A stretch of 64,000 bases of DNA from Cupriavidus necator A5-1 (GTDB lineage: Bacteria > Pseudomonadota > Gammaproteobacteria > Burkholderiales > Burkholderiaceae). Made by a program: the position numbers and the translations under genes. The notes beneath the pieces are model-generated. The model saw nothing but the letters and a program-made list of their open reading frames with translations, ran no database searches and was not told the DNA's origin. This document shows, one piece after another, positions 44,709 through 54,098 of this stretch. Where the stretch lies: positions 1,426,001-1,490,000 of the forward strand of contig NZ_JQLI01000001.1 of the NCBI RefSeq assembly GCF_000744095.1. The letters run 5' to 3'. Positions within the stretch are counted from its first letter, which is position 1. The number at the start of each line of letters is the position of its first letter.

Positions 44709-46623
44709 GGGTCTTCCGCAATTTGTGTGACGACGGCGAACTGGCGTGGAGGATCTTGTCGCCTGGAACGGCCGTCGTCTCCATCGCCCCCGCCACCATT
44801 GCGAACCTGGGCGAGCCCCGTCGGCCTCGCCCTGGCCCCACGAGCTCAGCCCTCTGCGATGGCGAACGGGCTAGCGGGTCCAGTAGGACAAAGCGGGCCG
44901 ATTTCAGCTTGGCTTCAATACCCGCAGCCGCAGAAGCTCGATGTTCGCGCGGCCATACATCTGGCGCTTGAGGAACTTTAGCCGGTTGACGTGACCCTCG
45001 GTCTGGCCATTGCTCCATGGCAGCTTGAAGGCCGAACGCACAGCCGGTAAGTCGGCGCGCAGGCTTTGCGCGAACCTCCGCATTTCCGCAGCGTCGCAGC
45101 GCGACAGACGCTTCAACCATCGATCGAACTGCCGCGGACTTCGCCGGTGCATGGGCCCGAGAAACTCCCGCGCGAGGCTGCGCACGTCGCCCACCACGGG
45201 TTCGATCTTGCACAGCGCCTGCACGAAGCGCTCGTGGTCCGCGTTCCTGGGCTCCGCGACCGCGAGCTTCCTCCATCCTACAAGCCATCCGAACACGCGC
45301 CGGGCCGACGGGCACGGCATCGTGCGCACGGGCGCCTGGAAAAGAGGCTTCTTGCCCTGCGGAAAAAGGAGGCGAATCACGCAATTCCGAACGGCGGCGC
45401 GACTGCCGGTATAGCCTCGATGCTTAAGTTCCTGCCAGATCAGTTCAGGAAAGCGACAGCCCTGTGCGATTCGTTTCTCGATATAGCTGAGATAAGGATC
45501 TAAAGGCGTCGGACCCCGCGCCCTGGGTGCGCGCTCGGGGAATGCCCCCGCGGTGATGAAGTTGCGCACGGTTCGATGGTCGATTGAGAGCTCTTGCCCG
45601 ATTCCTTTCATCGTGCCGCCCTGGGCGTGTAGCGTCATAACCCGCTCGTACAGCGCCACCCGCGAGGCGCGTCGCTGATCAATCAGACGCTGCCATGACC
45701 AAAGTGAGTTGCGGCTCAGCTCCCGCTGCCGGCCCAGGGTCACGCCACCGACCTCGACTTGCTGCGCGGCTTGGCGCAGTTGCGGTCCGAGTCGGCACAG
45801 CAGTCTCTCGACATTGTCGCGCAGGTTGCAAAGTAGATGCCAGCGATCCGAGACCTGCGTGGCTGTCGGCAGCGCGATGTCGACCGCCTCGGAGTAGGCC
45901 CCGGCCCGGTCCCTGGCGACGATCTCGATCGATGGGTGCGCACGCATCCACGCGGCCACCGCAGTTCCTTCCCTGCCGGCAAACACTGCGATCGGCTCAC
46001 GTCGCTCCAAATCGACGATGATCGTTCCGTATTGGTGACCGCGCGCGATCGCCCAGTCATCGATGCCGACGACCCGCCGATGTGGTTTGCGTTTGCGCGC
46101 TGGAGCCCTGCGCAACTCACGCAGCACGGTGTCGGCACTGGTGCGCAAACCCAAGGCGTTGGCAAGCCGCGCGGCCGCCTCACCACCGAGGGCGTGGCCT
46201 AGCGCGTGTAACGCCCGAGCCTGCGATTGCGTACGACGTTGATGCCGACCGGCCAAGGCGTGGAGGTTCTCGGCAAACGCTCGACGCGGGCAGCCGGCGT
46301 TCGCACACTTGAAGCGACGCACTTCAACGGCGAGAACAACCCGCTGCTCGAGCATCGGTCGTTCTTCCAGCCTGCGCACATAGCTGCCGTGGATTCGGTT
46401 ACTCCAATGACCGCAGGCAGGACAAGCTGCCGCGCGAACCGTACTGCAGGCTTCGACAGTGATGGTATCCCCTCGCGCGTCGCTGGAGACGAAGCGCCTA
46501 CCCACACGGGCGAGGATACGATCGATCCCACCGAGAACTTGGCTCATGGTAACGATCAACGTAGGCCAGATCGGCCGGAAATCAAGCCCTCAACCCAGCG
46601 GTCACACAAAGTGCGGGAGACCC
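44709..46623 (-). mobile_element. ISL3-family insertion sequence, intact copy
   Basis: Imperfect terminal inverted repeats are GGGTCTTCCGCAATTTGTGT (from 44709) and GGGTCTCCCGCACTTTGTGT (inward from 46623). The similarity continues outward for ~15 bp (AACAAAGGAAAGTT against AACAAAGGAAAAGT), so the true ends may be slightly wider. No 8-bp target duplication is evident. One full-length transposase is encoded. A decayed second copy is at 54474-56360. Confidence 0.87.
44904..46547 (-). CDS. ISL3-family transposase
   Basis: 547 residues from ATG 46547 (an ATG four codons upstream is possible). The N-terminal zinc finger is CPACGHWSNRIHGSYVRRLE with RRFKCANAGCPRR. The transposase_12 core has VVGIDDWAIARGHQYGTIIV (first Asp), VARDRAGAYSEAVDIALPTA with DRWHLLCNL (second Asp region), and the C-terminal PWSNGQTEGHVNRLKFLKRQ (Glu). 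The frame is uninterrupted and of normal length, so the copy may be active. Confidence 0.93.
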   Translation of the reverse strand: MSQVLGGIDRILARVGRRFVSSDARGDTITVEACSTVRAAACPACGHWSNRIHGSYVRRLEERPMLEQRVVLAVEVRRFKCANAGCPRRAFAENLHALAGRHQRRTQSQARALHALGHALGGEAAARLANALGLRTSADTVLRELRRAPARKRKPHRRVVGIDDWAIARGHQYGTIIVDLERREPIAVFAGREGTAVAAWMRAHPSIEIVARDRAGAYSEAVDIALPTATQVSDRWHLLCNLRDNVERLLCRLGPQLRQAAQQVEVGGVTLGRQRELSRNSLWSWQRLIDQRRASRVALYERVMTLHAQGGTMKGIGQELSIDHRTVRNFITAGAFPERAPRARGPTPLDPYLSYIEKRIAQGCRFPELIWQELKHRGYTGSRAAVRNCVIRLLFPQGKKPLFQAPVRTMPCPSARRVFGWLVGWRKLAVAEPRNADHERFVQALCKIEPVVGDVRSLAREFLGPMHRRSPRQFDRWLKRLSRCDAAEMRRFAQSLRADLPAVRSAFKLPWSNGQTEGHVNRLKFLKRQMYGRANIELLRLRVLKPS

Positions 46624-46760
46624 ACTTTTCCTTTGTTTCGAGTGTAAATAAAAGTGTCAACTCGTCGCCGGCACTTCTATATACGGCGCGGGTTCCAGGC
46701 AGATTCCGGAGTGACAGAATTGCTTCGTTCTACGAAAGGCGACCTGGCTTTTTCTTCAGC

Positions 46761-47028
46761 GGCTTAGATTGCAGCCTATTTGGGCCATGACGCGCGAGAA
46801 CTCTCCTTTTACTCAACGAGATCGAAGCCGCGTAGTCTGTGCGAAACGTAGTAAAGATTCGCCCAAGCGACGGACCTGCGATCGTTTCAACATTATTTCG
46901 CGCTGCCAGATGGTATCAACATTACTACTTGAAAAATCGTAGTAATGTTGGTACGTAAAATCGCTAACTTGTTGATTTTACTGGATTTGTGCTCGGACTT
47001 TGCGGAACATCATTACTACACTTCACGG
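46761..47028 (+). repeat. ~270-bp repeat A with central palindrome (partner 54099-54376)
   Basis: This gene-free, AT-richer stretch is a direct repeat of 54099-54376. It begins ...AGATTGCAGCCTATTT and ends TTACTACACTTCACG (47013-47027). Inside is a palindrome with 16-bp arms, GTATCAACATTACTAC (46913-46928) and GTAGTAATGTTGGTAC (46939-46954), and a 10-nt A-rich spacer. ATTACTAC recurs three times. It could be the end, or a set of recombinase/transposase binding sites, of an unidentified element. 46640-46760 shows nothing else. Confidence 0.75.
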
Positions 47029-47040
47029 CAGGACGGGTCA

Positions 47041-47907
47041 TCAAACCTCCGACGCCTGGCTTAGCGCGTCGAACTCGGCATCGGATAGTTCGATCCTTGC
47101 AGCTGCCACGTTTTCGCGCAAGTGCGCGACGCGGGCCGTGCCGGGTATCGGCAGCATGACAGGGCTTCGACGCAGTAGCCAGGCGAGGGCGATCTGGCTA
47201 GGCTTGGCATTGTGGCGTTGCGCGATCCGGCTCAGTATTGATCCTCCCTCGGTCAGCGCGCCGGCAGCCAGGGGATACCAGGGAATAAAGCCAATGCCAT
47301 GGCGCGCACAGAAGTTGAGCACAGCTTCGCTCGAACGGTCGGCAAGGTTGTATCGGTTTTGTACGGTGGCGACGCTGAAGTACTTCGACGCCGCTTCGAT
47401 ATCGTCGAGCGATACCTCGCTAAGCCCGGCGTATCGGATCAGGCCACTGTCCAACAGATACTGGACAGTGCCGAACTGTTCGTCACGTGGCACTGCAGGA
47501 TCAATCCGGTGCAACTGCCACAGTGCAATCTGCTCGACCCCAAGCAGTCTGAGGCTCTGGTGAACCTGTTGGATCAGATACTCTGGCCGCCCCAACGGCT
47601 TCCACTGATCCGGGCCAGTGCGTGCCAATCCGCCCTTGGTGGCAATCACGAGATCATGGCGATACGGTGCCAAAGCTTCGCGAATCAGCATCTCCGAAAT
47701 GCCGGGGCCATATGAGTCCGCCGTATCGACGAAGTTCACGCCCAAGTCCGGTAATTCACGCAGTGTGCGGAGCGCCTCTGCGCGGTCGGTTGGCTCGCCC
47801 CAGATTCCCCTGCCAGTGATGCGCATCGCCCCAAAACCAATGCGGGCGACCTCAAGTTCGCCGCCGATCACGAAGCGACCAGGTACATTCGATGCTGTAT
47901 TTGTCAT
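47041..47907 (-). CDS. Aldo/keto reductase
   Basis: 288 residues from 47907 (GGAACG upstream); 47922 is an alternative GTG. The catalytic tetrad is seen in [19 protein letters not shown] (Asp, Tyr), [11 protein letters not shown] (Lys) and [14 protein letters not shown] (His). The C-terminal cofactor segment is [20 protein letters not shown]. It reduces a carbonyl with NADPH. It lies 82 bp downstream of the Old Yellow Enzyme gene on the same strand. Confidence 0.92.
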   Translation of the reverse strand: MTNTASNVPGRFVIGGELEVARIGFGAMRITGRGIWGEPTDRAEALRTLRELPDLGVNFVDTADSYGPGISEMLIREALAPYRHDLVIATKGGLARTGPDQWKPLGRPEYLIQQVHQSLRLLGVEQIALWQLHRIDPAVPRDEQFGTVQYLLDSGLIRYAGLSEVSLDDIEAASKYFSVATVQNRYNLADRSSEAVLNFCARHGIGFIPWYPLAAGALTEGGSILSRIAQRHNAKPSQIALAWLLRRSPVMLPIPGTARVAHLRENVAAARIELSDAEFDALSQASEV

Positions 47908-47989
47908 GGCAATACGTTCCACGGTAAAACCAGGAGCGCCTGCATTGTCAGGCAGACGCTCCGGATACAGACGAGCTCGAACAGCCGCG

Positions 47990-49096
47990 TCAGGCGGCCG
48001 CGCGCTCCTCGTGGAACGGATAGTCGACGTAGCCGACGTCCGTGCCGCCGAAAAAGGTTTCGCGATCGTAGGGATTCAGCGGCAGCCTGCGGCGCAGCCG
48101 TTCGGGCAGGTCGGGGTTGGCGATGAAATCGCGACCGAACGCCACCAGGTCGGCGTCACCTGCGGTGATGAGCGCTTCTGCACTGGCGGCCTTGAAGCCC
48201 CCTGCCGCGATGATCGTCCCGCTATAGAACTTGCGAATCAGTTGCGAGGCCACCGGGTTGGGGTTCCTGGTTTCGTCGTCGAGATTCCCCCGCACACGCG
48301 GCTCGATCAGGTGCAGGTAAGCGAGATTGAGCTTGCCCAGTTCGGTGGCCACGTAGGTGAACAGGCCTTCCGGGTCGCTGTCGGACATGTCGCCAAACGA
48401 GCCGCTCGGGCCCATGCGCACCGCGACCCGGTCGCTACCCCAGACAGAGATCACCGCCCGTGTGGCTTCGAGCAGGAAGCGTGCGCGATTCTCGAACGAA
48501 CCACCGTAGATGTCCGTGCGCTTGTTGCTGCCGTCCTGCAAGAACTGGTCGAACAAGTAGCCATTGGCGGCGTGCAGTTCCACACCGTCGAATCCGGCTT
48601 CAAGGCCGCGCTCGGCGGCACGACGGAAGCTCTCAACGAGCTCTGCGATTTCCTCGATCTCCAGTGCGCGGTTCGGCGTGTTGGCAACCCAGCCCGCCTT
48701 CGTATAGGCCACACCGCCGTGGGGAATCGCCGACGGGCCCACCGGTTGGCTGCCCTCGGGCTGAACTTCCGAGTTCGACTGGCGACCTGCATGGTACAGC
48801 TGCAGGAAAATCTTGGCGCCCTTCGCATGCACAGCATCGGTAACCAGACGCCAGCCGGCGATCTGGCTATCGTCATACAGACCAGGTGCACCAAGGTAGC
48901 CGTTACCATTGGGAGCGGCGATGGTCGCTTCGCCGATCAGCAGTGCCCCGGGCGAAGAGCGCTGGGCATAGTACTGGGCCATCAGCGGCCCGGGAACTGC
49001 GCCCCCTTCGGCACGCATGCGTGTGAGCGGCGCAAGCACCACGCGGTGCGCGAACTCGTGCGGACCAACCTTGACGGGTGTGAACAGCTTGGACAT
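47990..49096 (-). CDS. Old Yellow Enzyme-family NADH:flavin oxidoreductase (NemA/XenA-like)
   Basis: The 368-residue FMN-barrel protein has [92 protein letters not shown] and [20 protein letters not shown]. It reduces activated alkenes, nitro compounds or maleimides. With the aldo/keto reductase and MFS pump on the same strand it forms a reactive-electrophile detoxification group. Confidence 0.94.
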   Translation of the reverse strand: MSKLFTPVKVGPHEFAHRVVLAPLTRMRAEGGAVPGPLMAQYYAQRSSPGALLIGEATIAAPNGNGYLGAPGLYDDSQIAGWRLVTDAVHAKGAKIFLQLYHAGRQSNSEVQPEGSQPVGPSAIPHGGVAYTKAGWVANTPNRALEIEEIAELVESFRRAAERGLEAGFDGVELHAANGYLFDQFLQDGSNKRTDIYGGSFENRARFLLEATRAVISVWGSDRVAVRMGPSGSFGDMSDSDPEGLFTYVATELGKLNLAYLHLIEPRVRGNLDDETRNPNPVASQLIRKFYSGTIIAAGGFKAASAEALITAGDADLVAFGRDFIANPDLPERLRRRLPLNPYDRETFFGGTDVGYVDYPFHEERAAA

Positions 49097-49468
49097 CGAT
49101 AACTCCGATAAGGATTTGAATTACGTGCGTGCCTTGGCATGCGACAAGGACAATGTACCCGAGCAACTGACGCTGAAAACTGGGGCTCCACTCCGAACAG
49201 TTCGGACTCTTGTGTCCGTAATCGAGCGTCGAACACTTGAGAGCTTTAACTGCAACTCCAAGGGTCAAAAAGGCAACCTATGCGTTCCTCAATGGATTGG
49301 TATGCCCGTTGATGCAGGAGCGTGAGCGTCTTGCTCGATGGAACGAGTGATACTGCATGGCGGCCGAACCAGAAATCCGGCCGAAAGCGGCAGACGGAGG
49401 CGCGACTCGCCCGCTGTCGTTGGCCAATGAAGGGGTTGCATTCCGTGTGGCGTAGCGACGATAGCGGA
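49097..49468. other. 372-bp intergenic region with two palindromes
   Basis: No gene is supported. CCGAA-CAG-TTCGG (49193-49205) and GGACT-CTTG-TGTCC (49204-49217) overlap about 100 bp upstream of the Old Yellow Enzyme start. The second resembles GGACA-AAGA-TGTCC at 50804-50817, upstream of the MFS gene, so both may bind the same regulator. Confidence 0.45.
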
Positions 49469-50689
49469 CTACGCCGGTGTGCCTCTTGGAACGACCCTGC
49501 CATTGCGTGCCAAGATCGTCAACGTCACGGCCACGGAGGCCAACTCAAAGAATCCGCCGACCAGCCCCAGATTGCTGATATGACTGTGGGCCAGCGTCAG
49601 GCCTCCCACTGCGGCGCCGACGGAGAAGCCGATATACATGAACGACGCATTCAGCGAAAGCACGATCGACGCGACATTGACGCCGGCCAGCTCGATCAGG
49701 CGCGCCTGCTGGGCGGGGTAGAACGCCCAGGCACACACCCCCCAAACGATCACCGCAACGAGCAATGGCCACAACGCGTGCTCTGGTTGCACAAGCCTCG
49801 CATCGAGAGAAAGGCTCAGGAAGGCAAGTGCCATGATCGCAACAGCGGGAACGATCACACGCGGCGGGCCCAGTCGGTCACTCAGACTGCCCCCGAGGAA
49901 CACGCCCACGGCAGCCGAAATTCCCCATGTAAACATCACAAAGCTGATCTGCGTATCGTGCACGGTGGTCAGGCTAGTGACCAAGGGCGAAAGATACGTG
50001 TAGACCGTGTACGAACCGGTGGCCCACAGCGTAGTGGCCAACAGCGTCGCCAGCACGGTGGGCCGTACGGCAACCGAGACGCGCTCGCGCAATGTAGCGC
50101 TCGGAATGCCTTGGCCGATCTCGCGCGGCACGCCGCGGTACACGCCAATTGCGGCAATCGCCGACAGAACGGCAACGCCGGCGAACGTCATACGCCAGCC
50201 AAGCGCGTGACCAATGACCGCACCCAACGGTACGCCGAGCGTCAGTGCCACCGTGATGCCGGCATTGACAACGGCGATAGAACGGCCTCGCAGCGCCGGA
50301 TTGACCACCACACTCGCCAGCGCGTTGGCGCCCGGCACAAACAATCCGGCCGAAAGTGCCAGCAGGACACGCGCACCCATCAGCCACCAGAATCCGTGAG
50401 CAAAGCACGCCAGCAAGTTCGACAGCGCGAAGACGATCATGCTTGCCAACAGCAGCGTGCGGCGGTTGACGTTTCCGGTGGCAGCAGTGAGCACCGGTGA
50501 ACTGATACCGTAGGCGAGCGCGAATACGGAGACGAGTTGCCCTGCCTGTTCGATGGACACTCCGAAATCTGCAGCCAGCCCCGGAAGCAACGGGGAGATC
50601 ATGAAACCTTCGGTCCCGATGGCGAAAGCGCCGAGAGCAAGCATGTAGACAGCCGACGGGATCTTGTTTGCGGCCTGGGGGGTAACCAT
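49469..50689 (-). CDS. MFS transporter, DHA1-type drug/metabolite efflux
   Basis: The 406-residue protein has ~12 hydrophobic helices. It starts PSAVYMLALGAFAIGTEGFM, typical of the arabinose-efflux (AraJ/YdhP) DHA1 group, with PLLPGLAADFGVSIEQAGQL and the helix 5 motif NAGITVALTLGVPLGAVIGH. It probably exports a toxic compound or product. It is divergent from the Gfo/Idh gene at 50969 and in line with the reductase genes. Confidence 0.9.
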   Translation of the reverse strand: MVTPQAANKIPSAVYMLALGAFAIGTEGFMISPLLPGLAADFGVSIEQAGQLVSVFALAYGISSPVLTAATGNVNRRTLLLASMIVFALSNLLACFAHGFWWLMGARVLLALSAGLFVPGANALASVVVNPALRGRSIAVVNAGITVALTLGVPLGAVIGHALGWRMTFAGVAVLSAIAAIGVYRGVPREIGQGIPSATLRERVSVAVRPTVLATLLATTLWATGSYTVYTYLSPLVTSLTTVHDTQISFVMFTWGISAAVGVFLGGSLSDRLGPPRVIVPAVAIMALAFLSLSLDARLVQPEHALWPLLVAVIVWGVCAWAFYPAQQARLIELAGVNVASIVLSLNASFMYIGFSVGAAVGGLTLAHSHISNLGLVGGFFELASVAVTLTILARNGRVVPRGTPA

Positions 50690-50803
50690 GTTGAAATCCT
50701 AGATGCGTATTGCCGGGGTTGGTGCATCGAGATCAGCCCCCGAATGCCAATAATGTTGGATCAAATCGAAGGGCTCAGTTCAGCAAATGTGTCTAGGCAT
50801 TGC

Positions 50804-50817
50804 GGACAAAGATGTCC
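50804..50817. promoter_or_regulatory. Palindrome GGACA-AAGA-TGTCC, candidate operator
   Basis: A perfect 5-bp inverted repeat with a 4-nt spacer lies in the 279-bp divergent region between the MFS and Gfo/Idh genes. A near copy lies before the Old Yellow Enzyme gene (49204-49217). A LysR regulator encoded at 52091-53053 is a candidate binder. Confidence 0.4.
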
Positions 50818-50968
50818 AAAGTGGTGACAAGTCGCTCATCGGAATCCGACAGGAGCTTGCGCAATTTGCAACTTCACGGCACAACTGTTCGGCTCGCGCA
50901 ACGGATGGTGTGAGCGGCGTGGAATACCCATAATTCTCCCGTTCTCCGCTTCTGGCAGTCAGATCATC

Positions 50969-52090
50969 ATGTCCGCGACCCTCCCCTCTTCCTCAGATAA
51001 GCCCATTCGCGTAGGGCTTGTCGGCATCGGCAACTGGGCCCTCCATGGCCACGTTCGCGTGCTGAATCTTTTGCCACAATACGAGTTGCGTGCGCTATGG
51101 AGCACGCGCCCTGACGTGGCCCGCGCGGCGACCTCTGCACATGGCATAAAGGAGGTCGTCGATACGCTAGATGACCTCGTCAACCATCCAGAGGTCGATC
51201 TCGTCGTCGTCCTGAACACGGCCCCCCAGCACGCAGCGACGGTGCGCAAGGCGATTGCAGCAGGAAAGCACGTCTATTGCGAATGGCCGCTGACAGTCGC
51301 AACCGAAATCTCGCAAGAGCTCGTGGCATTCGCCGAACGAGCAGGGGTGCGACATATTGTAGGGTTGCAACGACGGCTGGCGCCACACAATCGCTATCTG
51401 CGCGATCTGCTGCAAAGCGGATACGTGGGACGAATCCGTTCGGTGCGAATCCACGTCAGCATGAATGCGTTCGGTCGTGAGCGCTCGCAGGCACTGCGTT
51501 GGACGGTTCCGGTCGAAAATTTTTCGAGCGCAATATCCATCTACGCTGGGCACTTCCTTGACATGCTGTTCACCGCTACCGGCTGGCCGACGCATGTGTC
51601 GGCACTGGCGTTGAACCAATTCAAAACCGTTACGATCCGCGAGACCGGTGAGGTTCTGCCATCACATGCACCTGACCAGCTGTTGCTGGTCGGTCGCATG
51701 GCCGACGACGCTGTGGTTTCCGTTCATATGGAAGCGGGCAAGCTCAACGGCCGTGGCGTGCAAATCGATATTACCGGCGACGAAGGCGATCTGCGCATCA
51801 CAAACACATCGGCGTTTGGCAATGTCGGCGACGACTACATTATCAAAGGCGCGCGCGGCCAGGACTTGCCGATGCAGGTGCTTGAGGTGCCTGTAATCTA
51901 CGACCGGCTGCCGCATTCGGAGCTGCCATCCGGAGTACTAGAACTGGCCGAACTATATGTCGCCTATGCGGAGGATCTTCGAACGGGCAGCGCCGCGGCG
52001 CCGACATTTGCCGATGCCGTGCGGCTACATCAACTGATCGACGCCGCGATGCAGTCGACGGCCGAACGCCGAGAGATCCAGCTATCGTGA
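50969..52090 (+). CDS. Gfo/Idh/MocA-family protein, Gal80-like
   Basis: The 373-residue protein has the N-terminal Rossmann motif VGLVGIGNWALHGHVRVLNL. The usual EKP catalytic motif is HVYCEWPLTVATEIS, so the Lys is Trp, as in Gal80-like members. The C-terminal domain has HFLDMLFTATGWPTHVSALA. It may be a dehydrogenase that works without that Lys, or an NAD-sensing regulatory protein. It ends head-on against the LysR gene, with the two stops adjacent. Confidence 0.85.
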   Translation: MSATLPSSSDKPIRVGLVGIGNWALHGHVRVLNLLPQYELRALWSTRPDVARAATSAHGIKEVVDTLDDLVNHPEVDLVVVLNTAPQHAATVRKAIAAGKHVYCEWPLTVATEISQELVAFAERAGVRHIVGLQRRLAPHNRYLRDLLQSGYVGRIRSVRIHVSMNAFGRERSQALRWTVPVENFSSAISIYAGHFLDMLFTATGWPTHVSALALNQFKTVTIRETGEVLPSHAPDQLLLVGRMADDAVVSVHMEAGKLNGRGVQIDITGDEGDLRITNTSAFGNVGDDYIIKGARGQDLPMQVLEVPVIYDRLPHSELPSGVLELAELYVAYAEDLRTGSAAAPTFADAVRLHQLIDAAMQSTAERREIQLS

Positions 52091-53053
52091 TCAGCCTGCG
52101 GAGCGCGAATCATCGTGCTCCACCGCTTCATTCTGCGGATGTAACGCTGCGGTTTGCGGTTGCGCAGTGCCTTCCGGGAACAAGTGCTTGGCCATGTAGT
52201 CCACAAACACCCGAATCTTCGGCGACAGATGCCGACCGGACGGCCAGACCGCGCGAAACACCTTCCGATCGGTGGCATAGCTAGCCAACACCTGCACCAG
52301 CCGACCATCTGCGAGCTGCCGGCGCACGAGAAAGTTCGGAATATAAGCGAGGCCGTGCCCCTGCTCGGCAAAGGCGATCAGAGGCTCGACGGTATTCGCG
52401 GTAAGCAGCGGCGGCAGGTCCATTTCGAGCACGTTATCACCATCGCGCAGCAGCCAGCGGTCCACCTTGCCGGTTGAGAGGTAGCGATGAAGCAGACAGG
52501 CGTGTCTGAGCAGGTCGTCCGGCACCTTGGGTACGCCGCGTCGAGACAGGTACACGGGTGCGGCCACGATCAGCGGCGTGTAGTAGCCTAGCGCGCGCGT
52601 CACCAGTCGCGAATCGATTGCCTCGCCAGTGCGAATCACCACGTCGAACCCCTCTTCGATCACGTTGACCATCCGGTCAGAGAAATCGATCTCGAGTCGT
52701 ATGTCGGGATACTCGCGGAGGAATGAACTGAGTACCGGTAGAAGCAACGTCTCGACCAGCGGCAGGCTCACTCGCAATTGCCCCTTGGGCGATGAGGCCG
52801 CAGACAATTCCGACTCGGCGGCTTCGAGCTCATCGACGATGCGCTGACAACGGCTTAGGAATAGCTGCCCTTCCGGCGTCAGCGTAATGCTACGCGTGCT
52901 GCGATGGAACAACCGGACACCGAGGCGCTGTTCAAGGCGCGAAATTGCCTTGCCTACTGCAGACGACGAGATACCGAGCTCCCGCCCTACCTCGCTGAAA
53001 TTGCGAAGCTCCGCTGCTCTGACAAAGGCATCGACCGATCCGAGTCTGTCCAT
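52091..53053 (-). CDS. LysR-family transcriptional regulator
   Basis: 320 residues from ATG 53053; the open frame continues upstream through the repeat leader but is not likely coding. Its helix-turn-helix is MDRLGSVDAFVRAAELRNFS and ELGISSSAVGKAISRLEQRL. The effector domain begins LRVSLPLVETLLLPVLSSFL. It belongs to the group that often controls aldo/keto reductases and efflux pumps, which lie leftward here. A structured repeat (53112-53228) forms its 5' leader. Confidence 0.9.
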   Translation of the reverse strand: MDRLGSVDAFVRAAELRNFSEVGRELGISSSAVGKAISRLEQRLGVRLFHRSTRSITLTPEGQLFLSRCQRIVDELEAAESELSAASSPKGQLRVSLPLVETLLLPVLSSFLREYPDIRLEIDFSDRMVNVIEEGFDVVIRTGEAIDSRLVTRALGYYTPLIVAAPVYLSRRGVPKVPDDLLRHACLLHRYLSTGKVDRWLLRDGDNVLEMDLPPLLTANTVEPLIAFAEQGHGLAYIPNFLVRRQLADGRLVQVLASYATDRKVFRAVWPSGRHLSPKIRVFVDYMAKHLFPEGTAQPQTAALHPQNEAVEHDDSRSAG

Positions 53054-53111
53054 GACGCTTGCAAGGGAATTAACATAGAACAGCAAGGCTCCGCAGACTA
53101 TAGCACGCACC

Positions 53112-53228
53112 CTGCGGCGAAATCCATCGGGGCCGGCGGGCACGCCCGCAATCGAGTCCGAATATAAGTACGCAACCACCCTGCTCGCCACCAACGATAT
53201 CCCTTGCAAAAGGGAGGCGACATATAAG
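53112..53228 (-). repeat. Inverted partner of repeat 44492-44616
   Basis: Read on the minus strand, it has the same two ACTTATAT boxes and ends in the hairpin GCGGGC-GT-GCCCGC (53136-53149), followed by the shared CGGCCCCGATGGATTTCGCC. It lies 58-176 bp upstream of the LysR start, so it may be the promoter/leader. From here to 53614 no gene is supported. Confidence 0.7.
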
Positions 53229-53413
53229 TATAGATGGTACTTGCGCGTATCGCGGTCGGAATGCTCATTTCTGAACACCCCCCGCACAGATGCCGGCGGG
53301 CCCAATTCGGGCACCGGGCTCCTACCTTGGGTGATTGACGGCTAAGCGCTGTTCGGGCCATGTATGGAGGATTCGAGGTTTCGGAAGCTAGGCTTCCTCC
53401 AAGCGTAGAAAAA

Positions 53414-53433
53414 AGGAAAGTTGTCACCGACTC
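53414..53433 (+). repeat. 20-bp sequence identical to 7122-7141
   Basis: AGGAAAGTTGTCACCGACTC, preceded by GTAGAAAAA. No transposase is attached here. It may be a solo end of the ISKra4-like element seen at 7.2 kb. The ISL3 outer flank at 44694-44708 also carries GTAGAAC-AAAGGAAAGTT. Confidence 0.5.
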
Positions 53434-53614
53434 CGAAGCAATGTCGTCAATTCGCGTGACAACGGCAGCGAAACCGAGCGGGGAGCGTTAAGAACCTTGG
53501 GGTATCGGGGATGGGCGTCTAGCATTGACGCCGCTTATCGCCTGCCGGTGTTGCAGATCGCAATTTCCGCTAATGGCGGTCATTATTTCCGCCAATGTTG
53601 AAATCTGAACCCCG

Positions 53615-54007
53615 TCACCTAACCCTGGGCTGACGCTTCCCAAGCTCACGAAGCACTGCCGAAAGGTTGCGGCAAATGCGTAGCGTGGCTGCCGGTGCCG
53701 TATTGAGTCTATGGCCTGGGACTTGGCAGACAACCGTGTGCGAATCTAGCCAATCCTGCTTCCAGCGAGGCGAGAAAACGTCGACTGGATTCAGCACAAG
53801 GCAGTCGAAGCAGTATGGGAGCCGATCTCGGTCTGACGCCCATGCCATTGGCGTTTGAAGCGCCTCCAACCTTGGGATACCAACATGGGTCAGTCGCGCG
53901 AGGCGGCACAGTGCGTGCTCGTCCATCGGAGGGAATAGAAGCGTGAAGTGTAGTAATCGCGCTCCCTTTGTGAAGTAACCTTGATTCGCGTCCGTGATTA
54001 CGCTCAT
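53615..54007 (-). CDS. TniQ-like zinc-ribbon protein fragment
   Basis: 130 residues from ATG 54007. The N-terminus (LLHFTLLFPPMDEHALCRLA) and a Cys-x2-Cys…Trp…Cys-x4-His pattern (LPYCFDCLVLNP, WKQDWLDSHTVVCQVPGHRL) resemble the TniQ/TnsD target-selection domain of Tn7- and Tn5053-type transposons. Family members are ~300+ residues, so this is short or truncated. Its coding sequence includes TTACTACACTTCACG, the 15-mer that ends repeats A and B. Confidence 0.5.
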   Translation of the reverse strand: MSVITDANQGYFTKGARLLHFTLLFPPMDEHALCRLARLTHVGIPRLEALQTPMAWASDRDRLPYCFDCLVLNPVDVFSPRWKQDWLDSHTVVCQVPGHRLNTAPAATLRICRNLSAVLRELGKRQPRVR

Positions 54008-54098
54008 AGCATCATCATTACTTCCGCAGTTCGGTGAATGCGTGTCCACTGCGCGCCTACTCTCACACTGCGGCAAGCCCACCTTGCATTTGGTTCTC

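Noticed and set aside
47618..49102. Plus-strand open frame of 494 codons opposite the Old Yellow Enzyme gene
   Set aside because: No domain signal. The minus strand encodes a full-length flavoprotein with all expected motifs.
49322..50500. Plus-strand open frame of 392 codons opposite the efflux pump
   Set aside because: Gln/His/Arg-rich shadow of a membrane protein.
53054..53314. N-terminal extension of the LysR gene through the repeat leader
   Set aside because: The helix-turn-helix normally begins within a few residues of the start. ATG 53053 fits, and the upstream part is repeat DNA also found elsewhere out of any gene.
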